Assembly: GCA_021234155.1 (NCBI GenBank)
Contig: JAJEKV010000004.1
Location: 25,457,662-25,521,661, forward strand
Direction of reading: 5' to 3'
From: Isoetes taiwanensis
Lineage: Eukaryota > Streptophyta > Lycopodiopsida > Isoetales > Isoetaceae
DNA length: 64,000 bases
This document shows, piece after piece, positions 1-10,650 of this stretch. A model generated the notes under the pieces. The model searched no databases and was not told the origin of the DNA. It saw nothing but the letters and a program-made list of their open reading frames with translations. Each line of letters opens with the position of its first letter. Position 1 is the first letter of the stretch. The translations under genes were made by a program, and so were the position numbers.

Positions 1-108
1 GTTGTTGCGAATGTAAGTGCAAAGAGTGCGAAGTGAAAGAGTGTAACTTATTACCACTACTACTACTGCCCAAACACTTGTCACTATTCCACATGCCCTT
101 ACTATTGA
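1..108 (+). pseudogene. Cys-rich tail fragment of lectin-like membrane protein, copy 1
   Basis: From base 3 the sequence reads CCECKCKECEVKE, nearly identical to the tail encoded at 3,857-3,962. The window edge removes everything upstream. After the last shared codons this copy reads gagtgtaac where the 3.9-kb copy reads gagcagaaggtaac, a 5-base loss that shifts the frame, so the conserved Tyr/His-rich end (YYCPNT type) is out of frame. The matching stop codon is at 106-108. It is the 3' end of the first unit of the tandem array in 0-10 kb. The family's function is not known to me; the tail would be cytoplasmic if the upstream hydrophobic segment is a membrane anchor. Confidence 0.5.
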
Positions 109-2123
109 AGACCATGTATTCTTCATGTTGGTCCTCTTACATTGCAGCCTTTGAATGGATCTACACCACATGTTCATCATCCCTATATTATTTATTGCTA
201 CTGCCCAAACACTTATCACTACTGCACATGTTGAAGAGCACGTATTCTTTAAGTTGGTCCCCTCTCTACTTTCAAAGATTGAATTATACAAAACCAACAA
301 CACAAAAGGTCTTTTGTATTACCAAACAAATTCTACAAACTTAATGTCTGTTGTTTTGAGTGCTGCTCCCATATTTTCCTTCATGGAAACTCAGTGACCG
401 ATCACCCTAAGTGATCTGGAGACTTTGACCGCCCCTTGGTAGGTGCCCTTCACAAGGTTTTCCAGGACTAAAGTCAACAAGGCCCAAGAGTTGGATTCTA
501 GAATGGGACTCGCAGAAACCAACAAAGTGATAGATAGGCTTCTCATTCATCTCAGCAGATTTTCTACAATGGTGGACAGTGGGTAGCCGCCACATGCGAA
601 CTACCCACGAAAAATAAAGGGAAAATCCAATTATATCATTTGGACCCCAAAAAAATACAATGCTAATAGATGAGTGGTTGATGTACTGTAAAAGCTTATC
701 AACGGATTAAAAACCCAGCCCTTTCGGGTTTTCGAGGAAAAACCCTAGTGATAAGCCTTGACAAGGGGCTTAGACAAACGTAAGGCATAGAATCGCTCCC
801 AAAAACCCCGCATGGAGAAGTCGAAATATATGCCGCCGCCAACCTTGCACACGCACATCACCAACACAACAAACGAGACAAAACAAACATACCGGAAAAT
901 AGCATCACCCAAATGGGTGGAAAAAAATCACCACCGGTGGAAAAAACATGATAAAATGAAACTTGTACAAAATACAATAAACAAAGAAAGGGGGGAGGGT
1001 GGGTTCAAAGAGAATAAGGTATCTTCTTGAGAAGAGGAAGCCACCGATGAGACGAGGATGTAGAAACGCCGCTGAAATAGCAAACTCCCAACCCAAACGG
1101 GCATGCGCCGCCACCCGCATGCATGCATCATCATGCATGCTCGTCCCATTCTAGAATGGCGATCCGATGTCTCGGATCGATCACGATTCTAGAATGGGAC
1201 TCGCTGACTCCAACAAAGTGCCCGACTACCGAGAAACTTCCTTACAAACTAGGATCGAGGACGAAGGTCACAGACGGGCCAAAGGCCTAAAAGGATAAGA
1301 TGAAAGAAACGCCATTGAATTGGCTAAACCAGGTGGAAGAAGCCCTCCCCGCCTCGGAAACAAGTCAAAGAGAATAAGGTGCTGAGAGAAGAGGAAGCGT
1401 AGGCGAGACGAGGATGTAGAAACGCCGTGCAAATAGCAAACTCCCAACCCAAACGGGCATGCGCCGCCCGCATGCATGCACATCATGCATGCTCGTCCCA
1501 TTCTAGAATGGCGATCCGATGTCTCGGATCGATGCGAATACTGAGTAGTATTCTAATTTCTAAGATATCTGTTGCGTAAAGGCGCATTTGAGGATCAAAA
1601 AGTGATAAAAAAAAAATTTGAGTGGTTAGAAAAAATTAAATAATTAAAAGTTCAAGCACACAATATTCTTAAAGTGCCTCATCCTTTTTAGTGTTTGCTC
1701 CATCTATATATTACATGTATTGACAAAAATCAAACTCGAACATGTGACATCGGGATAATGGAATTTAATGTTTTAATTAAAGATCAATGTTGCCCATCCT
1801 CGAAGCCATGACATTGAGGTTGGTTATCGTTTCTTCATTGAAATGAGATCATGAACATATTGTTAAATGTAGAACATGATTTTGCGAATGCAAGCTGGGT
1901 CCTCAACTTGCTTTAAAGAGTAGCTATCAATTAGCCAATTGAAAGGTCATATAAAGCAGTTGAAATTGTTTATTCTAGGATTTGATGTATGCCTTAGTTG
2001 ACGTCGTATTATATGGACATGGTCAAATTAAAATGGTGGGTGGGACTTATGAATAGGTCAATATTGTAAAAGACTATTGATGTTAGATGTAGGACCTAAA
2101 AGATATAGGCGAATTTCTACACG
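109..2123 (+). repeat. 3' flank of lectin-like unit, copy 1 (split by insertion)
   Basis: 109-496 and 1,539-2,123 align colinearly with 3,963-5,123 and, more loosely, with 9,366-10,650. The 1-kb stretch 497-1,538 is absent from the other copies, so it is an insertion. The flank is AT-rich with no convincing reading frame. It always lies downstream of a Cys-rich tail, which shows that gene and flank were duplicated together. Confidence 0.65.
497..1538. mobile_element. About 1-kb insertion with internal direct repeats
   Basis: Comparison with the uninterrupted flank near 4,536 places the insertion ends just after 'gagttgga' and before 'tactgagtag'. Inside are two direct repeats of about 170 bp, 1,005-1,181 and 1,365-1,533, sharing a gcatgcatgc-rich stretch and the motif 'gcgatccgatgtctcggatc'. 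Related sequence occurs near 38,290-39,050 ('atagcatcac', 'ccgactaccgagaa'), so this is a dispersed family. I see no coding domain and no clear terminal repeats, so the class is unknown. Confidence 0.5.
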
Positions 2124-2129
2124 GCACAT

Positions 2130-2799
2130 TTTTTTTGGACTTGAACCTTTATTATCTAGAGAAAATTACAAAGTACAATGGGGACTAAAAACTCAGTGGG
2201 GAGAATTTCCACCAGAGCAAATCGACTCCACTCAAATACAACATCTAAACAGTATGAAGAGCAAGCAAAATCTCATGAGTAAGTGTGAATCTGAAGATAA
2301 TGCTCCCAAATACGACTCTTTACCTCATTAGCAATTGATGAGCACCTGAATACTTTGACAAAAGGACCTGTGCATCCGAACAAGCAAGACCTTTGAATAT
2401 GAGAAGATTCCCTTTTTGCCAAAATTTCCCAACCATTTGGATAAACTGCTAATAACACCTGTTGTCTATTCAAATTGCAATGAAAGAGGCTTTGAAGCCA
2501 CAACCAAGCATGCCTGACATGTCTACACAGGAAGAAGCAATGCTCAATTGTCTCGTTCCTCTGTGCACATAAGGGACAAAGTGCAGATACCTCTGGACGA
2601 AATATATGCACCAAAATATTAACGCACAGACAATGATGAATGACTTGCCACTATAAAACAGATACTTTGGGATGGAGCAGTTTATCCCATACCCATTTCC
2701 ATATTGCTTTCTGCCGGTCCCTAGGAATGACCAAGGTCCACTTGAATGAAGGAGGCAAGACGTCCGCAACAAGCGACCTTATACATGGAATTCCCATAT
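2130..2799 (-). mobile_element. 5'-truncated LINE, zinc-binding C-terminal region
   Basis: On the minus strand the reading contains IWKWVWDKLLHPKV and then CPLCAQRNETIEHCFFLC, the CxxC...H...C pattern of the reverse-transcriptase zinc-binding domain (zf-RVT) at the C terminus of plant LINE ORF2. The 3' end is marked by a T-run at about 2,130-2,136 on the plus strand, i.e. a poly(A) tail in minus orientation. The flanks carry a short near-duplication (gcacat at 2,124-2,129; acacat at 2,801-2,806). The RT and endonuclease domains are missing. Stop codons interrupt the reading, so it is dead. It shares its insertion site with the element at 5.1-5.8 kb. Confidence 0.75.
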
Positions 2800-2849
2800 G
2801 ACACATGCATGTTCTCCATATATATCTCGACTTCTAAGGTGCTCTTTGG

Positions 2850-3690
2850 CAGTATTGGACGGCTGTGTAATGCTGTTGTCGAACCAGGATAAGGCGCTAG
2901 TTAGTTCCCTGACAGAGTACCAAGCTGCAAATTACCAGTACCTGGCTTTCAAATTGGACAACTATGGCACAATCTACTATGATTTTTCCCTTTCCCAGCC
3001 CCCCTTCTATTTTCTACTTTTTCCTCTGGAAGATCGGATTCCAAAACCAAGTAAGATACTATTTCTTTCTTTTATTTTATTTTATTTTACTTATTTTACT
3101 TGACATAATCTAGCATAAAGTGATAATTTGTTGGTCCTTTGCGACAACTTCAAGACTATTGGAATAGTTGCAGCATGCATAATTTTAAAAGTATGTTATA
3201 GTAATATTGTATGCAGTGTAAGTGCGAGAGTTGCCAGAGTTGCGAAGAAGAGAAGAAAAGGAAGGAGGAAAAAGAAAATAGAATAGAATAGAATAGAATA
3301 GTTTTTTTAACGTCCACGGAGACCAATAGGTCATGGGACCCATACAATGGGCTAGTACAATCATTACTACTAGGATTAAAAAACCCCTGCCTCGAAAGGT
3401 TTTCAAGGGAAAAACCTTTGCAGTAATGGTGATACTAGACAAGCAGAGATAATGACTACTGAGGGCTCAGTAATTGCAGACGTTTATCTAGAACCTCAAG
3501 TATGTATAATGCCAAGTCATGCACAGATGGTGCTCTGAGAAGTTGTGGAAGCGTGGTGGAAAAGAAGGAAAAGAAATGTTGTTGCGGATGCAAGTGCAAT
3601 GAGTGCGAAGTGAGAGAGGAGAAGATAAGTTATTAACACTACTACTTGCCCAAACACTTATCATTGCACATGCCCTTAGTATTGAAGAGC
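2850..3690 (+). pseudogene. Lectin-like membrane protein, copy 2, N-truncated and interrupted
   Basis: 2,850-3,050 encodes a lectin-like C-terminal half including VMLLSNQDKALVSSL and FKLDNYGTIYYDF. The latter weakly resembles the QxDxNxVxY sugar-binding motif of bulb-type (GNA-like) lectins. A donor (accaa|gtaaga) follows at 3,051. After an intron of roughly 150 bp comes a hydrophobic stretch ending VCYSN, and then, one base out of frame, QCKCESCQSCEEEKK. A 276-bp insert at 3,283-3,558 splits the tail, which resumes as CCCGCKCNECEVREEK. There is no N-terminal half or signal peptide; the 5' side is directly the LINE-bearing flank of the previous unit. The lectin assignment is an inference from copy B and short motifs. 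Confidence 0.5.
3283..3558. mobile_element. 276-bp insertion in the Cys-rich tail
   Basis: Compared with the uninterrupted tail at 9,225-9,250, about 276 bp are inserted between 'gaaaaagaaaa' and 'agaaggaaaag'. The insert starts with a short (AATAG)n run and contains 'aacccctgcctcgaaagg' followed by 'ttttcaagggaaaaacc', similar to 'gggttttcgaggaaaaaccc' near 727 inside another insertion. It may be a SINE or a LINE fragment. No coding content was seen. Confidence 0.4.
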
Positions 3691-3714
3691 ATGTATTCTT
3701 CAAGTTGGTCCCCT

Positions 3715-3962
3715 TTCTCGTTTTTTCTCTCTGTTATAGTAATCGTCGTAAGCAGTGTCACTGTGAGAATTGTGACAGTTGTGAAGAAGAGAAGAAAAAG
3801 AAGGAGGAAAAAGAAAATAAGGAAAAGGAAAAGGAAGAGAAGGAAAAGAAATGTTGTTGCGAATGCAAGTGCAAAGAGTGCGAAGTGAAAGAGCAGAAGG
3901 TAACTTATTACCACTACTACTGTCCAAACACTTATCACTTTTCCACATGCCCTTACTATTGA
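3715..3962 (+). pseudogene. Cys-rich tail of lectin-like protein, copy 3 (tail only)
   Basis: This is the best preserved tail. It runs from CYSNRRKQCHCENCDSCEEE through a Lys/Glu-rich stretch to CCCECKCKECEVKEQKV and a Tyr/His/Cys-rich end, with the stop at 3,960-3,962. The Cys spacing is CxCxxCxxC, then CCCxCxCxxC, then two further Cys. No lectin domain precedes it; the 5' neighbour is the tail of copy 2, so an unequal exchange probably fused two tails. The alternating CxC/CxxC pairs could bind metal or be lipidated, but nothing here proves either. A long open frame on the opposite strand is an artefact of the Lys/Glu-rich composition. Confidence 0.5.
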
Positions 3963-4182
3963 AGACCATGTATTCTTCGCCTTGGTCCTCTTACATTGCA
4001 GCCTTCGAATGGATCTACACCACACGTTCATCATCCCTATATTATTTATTGCTACTGCCCAAACACTTATCACTACTGCACATGTTGAAGAGCATGTATT
4101 CTTTAAGTTGGTCCCCTCTCTCCTTTCAAAGATTGAATTATACAAAACCAACAACACAAAGGGTGTTTGGCGGTCTCCTTGT

Positions 4183-4214
<32 letters not shown>

Positions 4215-5123
4215 TTTTGAACCATTAGATTCTTGAGTCTTTTGAACATATTTCAAATATGTTTAGTTATGGAGACCAATGTAAAATTACTACCACAATG
4301 TGCATAAGAGAGCATCCACCTTTTGTATTACCAAACAAATTTAACATCTCTATAAACTTAATGTCTGTTGTTTTGAGTGCTGCTCCCATATTTTCCTTCA
4401 TGGAAACTCAGTCTTACCCACTGCGTTCCCCTAGGATCGATCACCCTAAGTGATCTGGAGATCTTGACCGCCCCTTGGTAGGTGCCCTTCACAAGGTTTT
4501 CCAAGACTCAAGTCAACAAGGCCCAAGAGTTGGAATATTGAGTAGTATTCTAATTTCTAAGGTATCTGTTGCATAAAGAATAGAATAGAATGCGCATTTG
4601 AGGATCAAAAAGTGATAAAAAGAATTTGAGTGATTAAAAAAAATTAAATAATTAAAAGTTCAAGCACACAATATTCTTAAAGTGCCTCATCCTTTTTAGT
4701 GTTTGCTCCATTTATGTATTACATGTATTGACACTCGAACATGTGACATTGGGATAATGGAATTTAATGTTTTAATTAAAGATCAATGTTGCCATCCTCG
4801 AAGCCATGACATTGAGGTTGGTTATCGTTTCTTCCATTGAAATAAGATCATGAACATATTGTTAAATGTAGAATGTGATTTTGCGAATGCAAGCTGGGTC
4901 CTCAACTTGCTTTAAAGAGTAGCTATCAATTAGCCAATTGAAAGGTCATATAAAGCAGTTGAAATTGTTTATTCTAAGATTTGATGTATGCCTTAGTTGA
5001 CGTCGTATTATATGGACATGGTCAAATTAAAATGGTGGGTGGGACTTATGAATAGGTCAATATTGTAAAGGACTATTGATGTTGGATGTAGAACCTAAAA
5101 GATATAGGTGAATTTCTACACGA
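3963..5123 (+). repeat. 3' flank of lectin-like unit, copy 2
   Basis: Colinear with copy 1 flank minus its insertion. It contains a 30-base T-run at 4,184-4,213 that is much shorter in the other copies, so it may be a recent slippage tract or a decayed poly(T) end of a small retroelement. No gene was recognised. Confidence 0.65.
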
Positions 5124-5126
5124 CAC

Positions 5127-5838
5127 TTTTTTTTTCTTTTGGGGACTTGAACTTTTATTATCCAGAGAAAATTACAAAGTACAATGGGGACTAAAAACTC
5201 AGTGTAGAGAATTTTCACCAGAGCAAATCCACTCCACTCAAATACAACATCTGAATAGTATGAAGAGCAAGCAAAATCTCATGAGTAAGTGTGAATCTGA
5301 AGATGATGCTTCCAAATACGATTCTTTACCTCATTAGCAATTGATGAGCACCTGAATGCTTTGACAATTCGTTGTTGGGCATCGAGAAGGACCTGCGCAT
5401 CGAACAAGCAAGACCTTTGAATATGAGAAGATTCTTTCTTTTCCAAATGGACCAGATGATCCATGCAGAAGCCAAATGAAACGCCCAACCATTTGGATAA
5501 ACTGCTAATAACACCTGTTGGCTATTCAAATTGCAATGAAAAAGGCCTTGAAGCCACAACCAAGCATGCCTGACATGTCTACACAGGAAGAAGCAATGCT
5601 CAATTGTCTCGTTCCTCTGTGCACATAAGGGACAAAGTGCAGATACCTGTGGACGAAATCTGTGCACCAAAATATTAATGCCCAGACAACGATGAATGAC
5701 TTGCCACTATAAAACAGATACTTTGGGATGGAGCAGTTTATCCCATACCCATTTCCATATTGCTTTATGCCGCTCCCTAGGAATGACAAGGAGGCAAGAC
5801 GTCTGCAACAAGCGACCTTGTACATGGAATTCCCACAT
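5127..5838 (-). mobile_element. 5'-truncated LINE, second copy at the same site
   Basis: Minus-strand reading matches the 2.1-2.8 kb element (CPLCAQRNETIEHCFFLC) with the same 5' truncation and flanks, and continues slightly further in frame (LASAWIIWSIWKRKNLLIFK). Shared truncation and shared site show that it was copied together with its surroundings rather than inserted twice. A poly(T) run at about 5,127-5,135 marks the 3' end. Flanking near-duplication: cgacac at about 5,121 and gacacat at 5,839-5,845. Stop codons and missing RT make it inactive. Confidence 0.75.
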
Positions 5839-6006
5839 GACACATGCCTGTTCTCCATATATATCGACTTAAAGGTGCTCTTTGGCTGTATTGGACGGCT
5901 GTGTAATGTTGTTGTCGAACCAGGATAAGGCGCTAGTTAGTTCCCTGATAGAGTACCAAGCTGCAAATTACCAGTACCTGGCTTTCAAATTAGACAACTA
6001 TGGCAT

Positions 6007-8931
6007 ATTAGGGTGGGGTCTCAAAATGGCCTCGAAAGAAAAATTCCATGTCATATTTTCTCTTGCTTATTAATTGTACTTTCCTTCTTTTAATAATCGC
6101 AATAAATACTCAAAAAGTAACTTCATCAATTAGTTTTTGGGCCATAACTTTTGATTCATAGCTTCAAATCACAAGATTTTTGTTTCATTGGATGCAGAAT
6201 CAAAAGGTCTATCCAACAGTATTTGGGTTGAATGTATTTTAATCTAATTTAGATGACCAAAAGTTAAAAAAACGAGAAAAAACCTGGTTTTTTGCATTTT
6301 TTTAGCACACCAGCCCTACCGGGCCTACAGCCTTTCCTCAAATTCTAGCCTATCCACATGTAATTTCCATGTCATTAAAATCTGATGTGGTCTATTTTGC
6401 ACCATCAGATCTCTAGTTTTACAAATCTAGGGCCAGGGAAATTAGAAATTCGGTCAAAAATGGGCACGGAGATGGGAAGAGAAGCGGTCCCTTGCATAGT
6501 GAATCCCGTGTATTCTTCCTCTTCCAAGCACGATCAATCCTTCGTCTTATTTTTTCTCTGATCCTTCACATTTTTCTTGCCCTATTTCTCCTGCACAACC
6601 AGTTCATGGCTTCTGTTTTGCCTTCGAGAAAATTCAGAATTCTAGGGTTATCCGGCCTTGCTCATGGTCTTTTATTTAGCTACCAGCGCAAATTCTTCCC
6701 AATCTCAATTTGTTTGCAACAGACTTTGAGATTTATTTCGGGGCTTTTCCTTCTCGATTGTCTCCAGGACCGAATCATTTTCTTGCTCACGAAGTTTTCT
6801 GCAGTACATGCCAATTTCTTCAAGGACAGCCGATTCGTCCATTTGCAACAGAGCTTCCTACCAAATGTTTTCTTACCATCAGACGGTTAGGTTTGCTTGG
6901 TGGCTCAGGGACATGCAGGCCGGTTCTATAGTATTTGCAACAATTTTTTTCCAAGTTGAGGCTTTGATTATTCCGGGTTTAACCTGAATCTTTGATTACA
7001 GACCAAACAACGTGACGCAGGATTTATGATCAGGTTTCACTTTTTAGGAAGTAGACGGGTTTCTTAATGTTTCGTTTGGGGAAATCCTTTTCCTTCTTGG
7101 CTTGCGAGTGTTTCCTCATAGGCTTTTGGCTTAGACCAACGGAGTAGTTTTGGAATAGATCGTACAGAAGAGATATGTTGTTATATGCATGGCAGTTGGG
7201 TTCATTTTCTTAAACAAGACACAGTTGAGTTTTCTAGAACTTGTTGGAGGCACTGGGACGTCCACTGAGATAGTGTTGTGTGGATGGACTTCAGACATTT
7301 TTTTTCTATCTGCTGCCAGGTCTTCTGCTAATAGTTTCAAGATATATTGCTCCAAATCGAGTCTGTGGTCTTTCTAGCATTCCTGAAAATTTGAACTTTA
7401 TGATTATGGACTCCATATTTGTTTTAGGTTTACATTGCGCATGAAGACTCTTACTGGAAAACGAGGAGTAGCCTTTTTATATGCTTACATGCTTCTGGGT
7501 CTAGAGTTCATGTGGTGTATCACTCCCGATTTTGCTTTCTTAACTAGCACAGAGCAGCCATTGGAGGGATCATTCAGGTTGTTTGGTGCTTTGCTTATTC
7601 TCCTACATCATGTAGCAAAAAACATATGCTTCTTTTAAAAATTTGTAGATATGCATTCAAGGCTCAGTACCCATGCCGAATCCGTTGCTTTCTTTGCAGG
7701 CAGTTCCCGAGAACAAGCTGTAAGTTCCAGTTCAGATAGAGTCTGGAAGGAATAAGCTGATGATGGCTACATCTTAATAACTTTCAGGTTGTTGATGGGA
7801 AGTTTGAGGCCCTTCTTAGACATTGCAGAAGGTTATTATCCAAGAGATGGCTCTTTGGCATTGCAGATGATTTTGTGACAAAGCAACTGCCTCACAATGT
7901 AACCTGGGGTCTTAGCCTGTTGTATGCTGTTGAACATGGTGGCGATAGGTCTTCACCTTCTGTACAAGGTGAGTTTAAATTGGTAGTATCCTGGTTCCGT
8001 TGTTAATTATTCTGATTCTTCTTGTTCATTATGTTCAACAACAGGAGAGCTGGCACATGATTTATGATTATCCTAGATTGTATTGCAAATAGTTATTCAT
8101 CCACTCTGCTAATATATGGAATTATGTTAGGAACAAAGCCATGCTTTTCCATGCTCCAAAAGGTGGATCTCCACAGACATAAGCTCATATAATCGAAAAT
8201 TAAATGTAGCATTATTTTGTAGACACCTTGTTGTGCCATTCAAATGATTTTTCTTTTCAATCAAAAGTTTGTTAAGATATAAAAAACAATGATTCATAAT
8301 ACCTATAATCTAAACCTCAAGGCTAAGAAAAAGCACTTGCATATGGAGATTCATACAGCATAAGCCATGGGCATAAGGACACAGACGCGATTTGATGAGA
8401 ACTTGATCTGAACAGTCTAAGCCCAACTTGTTCTCTTGAATACATCCAGACATGCCCCTATGTGCAACATCGACTATCAAACTTAGAACTTCGCAAGCGG
8501 AAACACTGTCATTTATCTATGCAAAACAAAACCATGCTTATTCAAATGAAATACAAAGAAAAAGGATTAGCTACCAATAAGCCTAAATAAAAACTTAGCA
8601 AGCCTAAATAAAAACCTAGCAAGTCTTACCTTGTTAAAGCCTTCTGGTGTGCTTTTTGCTAGTTAGTCTTTCCTTTTATCAAAAGCATATCAAGGCTATA
8701 CTCATTGGAAAGATCTCGCCATGGGCTATCCAACGCAACAAATGGCGTGCAATTTGGACATCACACTCACAGTTAAAAAGTGCAATTATTACAGTACTAT
8801 TTATTGCAAAAGTGCCATGTAATACTGATTTTCATTTTGAATTCCTCTCTTTCATTGGCTTGAAGGTACTATGACGTGGATATTAGAAATTAAAGTTAAG
8901 GGCCATTTTGAGATCCCAAATCCGCCCTAAT
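6007..8931. mobile_element. 2.9-kb inverted-repeat DNA transposon carrying captured exons
   Basis: The left end reads attaggg-tgggg-tctcaaaatggcc. The right end, read inward on the other strand, reads attaggg-cggatttggga-tctcaaaatggcc. These are imperfect terminal inverted repeats of about 30 bp. The trinucleotide gca lies near both borders, but the target duplication is uncertain. The uninterrupted site is visible in copy 2 near 2,965. The element encodes no recognisable transposase, so it is non-autonomous. Inside are ABCD1-type exons with introns (7.43-8.07 kb) and, upstream, a stretch with a plausible start at 6,606 that I cannot identify. This matches the Pack-type pattern of gene capture at DNA level. 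A related subterminal segment lies inverted at 33,845-33,978. Confidence 0.65.
7428..8071 (+). pseudogene. Exons of peroxisomal ABC transporter ABCD1/PXA1, captured
   Basis: Four exon segments with GT-AG borders lie in order. 7,428-7,577 gives RMKTLTGKRGVAFLYAYMLL and VTPDF-like CITPDF. 7,649-7,719 gives STHAESVAFFAGSSREQA. 7,788-7,968 gives FGIADDFVTKQLPHNVTWGL and SLLYAVEHGGDR. 8,045 onward gives GELAH and then a stop. These match consecutive parts of the C-terminal transmembrane half of plant ABCD1 (PXA1/COMATOSE), which imports acyl-CoA and related substrates into peroxisomes. The nucleotide-binding domain is absent. The junction between the first two exons is out of frame, and the last exon stops after 'GELAHDL'. 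Introns are retained, so capture was from genomic DNA. Not functional as a transporter. Confidence 0.75.
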
Positions 8932-9365
8932 GCAATCTACTTTGAGTTTTCCCTTTCCCAACCCCCCCTTCTATTTTCTACTTCTTCCTCTGGAAGATTG
9001 GGTTCCAAAACCAAGTAAGATGTTATTTCTTTCTTTTATTTTGTTTGTTTTTATTTTATTTTATTTTACTTATTTTACTTGACATAATCTAACATAAAGT
9101 GATAATTTATTGGTCCTTTGCGACAACTTGAAGACTATTGGAATAGTTGCAGCATAGTAATATTCTATGCAGTGTAACTGCGAGAGTTGCCGGAGTTGCG
9201 AAGAAGAGAAGAAAAGGAAGGAGGAAAAAGAAGAGAAGGAAAAGAAATGTTGTTGCGGATGCAAGTGCAATGAGTGCGAAGTGAGAGAGGAGAAGATAAC
9301 TTATTAACACTACTATAACTGCCCAAACACTTATCATTGCACATGCCCTTAGTATTGAAGAGCAT

Positions 9366-10650
9366 GTATTCTTCAAGTCGGTCCCCTTTCTCTTTTTTAG
9401 TGAAGATAAAAACTAAAATATACGGAAACAACAATACAAAAGGGGCTAGTCTCATTGTATTTTGCCCTTTTTGTTTGGAACCATTAGTTTCACGAATATT
9501 TTGAAGAACATTCTAAACACTTATGGTGGTGGAGACCAATCTAAAATGACTACCACAATCTACATAAGAGAGTATCCACCTGTTGTGTTACCAAACAAAC
9601 ATGTCTGTTTTTTTAGTGCTGCTCCCATATTTTCCTTCAAGGAAACTCAGTCTTACCCATTGCTTTCCCCTTGGATTGATTGCCCTAAGCGATCTGGAGG
9701 TCCTGAGCACCCTTTGGCAGGTTCCCTTTACGATGGCTTGGTGGGCAGGATTCAAATCAACAAAGCCCAGGTTTTGGAATATTGAACAATATTCTAATGT
9801 CTATTTACTGCATATGGGCGCATTTGAAGATCAAGAAGTAATATGAAAATTTGAGTGATAAAAAAAAGTAAATAATAAAAAGTTGAGGTACACAAAAGTC
9901 TTAAACTGCATCATCCTTTTTATTGTTTATTCCATATGTGTATTACATGTATTGATGTTAATCAAACTCAAATATGTGACCTGGGAATTTAATGTTTTAA
10001 TCAAAGATCGATGTTGCTCATACTTGAACCCATGACATTGAGGTTGTATTAGGGTAAGCTGTCTGGGCATAATTCCCTACTTGTCCGGTGGATGCTGCGA
10101 TCGGCGGCAGGCGGGAACATCTCACCGAAACAAGCAGGGAATGCTGGACCAGACAGCTCACTCTAACAATATCATAACTGGGGAGTGAATTCTTGACCTG
10201 ATGCGATGGTGATGGAGAAGGATTCTTGACCTACTGCTATGGTGATGCAGAACAATCCAAGGATTTACCATTCCCTCAGATCGGCATGGGTGACGTGGTC
10301 GTAGGAAATTACACCACCGAAAATAATAGCGACCTAGTTATGATATTGGTTAATGTGGGACATGGTTTCTGTGAACGCAATCATTTGCTTGGGTCCTCAA
10401 CTTGCTAAAGAGTAGCTATCAATTAGCCAATAATTGCCATCAGTAAGGTCATATAAAACTATTGAAATTGTTTATTCTAGGATTTGATGTATGCCTTCCT
10501 TGATGCCCTATTATATGCACATGGGCAAATTAAAATAGTGGGTGAGAAGTATGATTAGGTCAATATTGCAAAGGACTATTAACTTTAGGTGTAGGACCCT
10601 AAAAATATAGGTAAAATTCCACACGTCACATGAATATTCTCCATACATAT
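9366..10650 (+). repeat. 3' flank of lectin-like unit, copy 3
   Basis: Diverged but colinear with the other two flanks; it lacks the LINE. Near 10,621-10,642 it reads acacgtcacatgaatattct, which is the LINE-free version of the site occupied at 2.13 and 5.13 kb. A MITE at 10,049-10,166 interrupts it. Similarity stops at about 10,655. Confidence 0.6.
10049..10166. mobile_element. 118-bp MITE with 18-bp inverted ends
   Basis: The ends are ttagggtaagctgtctgg and, on the opposite strand, ttagagtgagctgtctgg (16 of 18 identical). The pairing extends inward through a ccctgctt / ccctactt block. The segment is missing from the matching positions of the other two flank copies (near 4,815 and 1,820). 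It is too short to encode anything and can fold into a long hairpin. No clear target duplication was seen. Confidence 0.65.

Larger units (their letters stand above)
5850..9365 (+). pseudogene. Lectin-like membrane protein, copy 4, split by a 2.9-kb element
   Basis: 5,882-6,005 encodes the same C-terminal lectin piece as copy 2 (VMLLSNQDKALVSSLIEYQ, FKLDNYG). The sequence resumes at 8,932 with 'gcaatctactttg', which aligns to the continuation of copy 2 (cacaatctactatg). Then come the donor (accaa|gtaaga, about 9,015), an intron with a TTTTA-rich tract, and the tail (CESCRSCEEEKKRKEEKEEK, CCCGCKCNECEVREEK). The tail then meets an early stop (ITY*). The split by an inverted-repeat element and the missing N-terminal half make this a pseudogene. 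Confidence 0.55.

Noticed and set aside
3642-4256. 204-codon open frame on the minus strand
   Set aside because: Antisense to the Lys/Glu-rich tail and the poly(T) tract; composition is low-complexity (poly-Lys, poly-Phe/Leu) and nothing resembles a domain.
9618-9784. Reading FSFKETQSY ... SGG ... GSLYDG resembling the N-lobe of a receptor kinase downstream of the Cys-rich tail
   Set aside because: Similarity is short and loose, a stop separates it from the tail, and the duplicated copies do not keep the frame; not enough to call a lectin receptor kinase.
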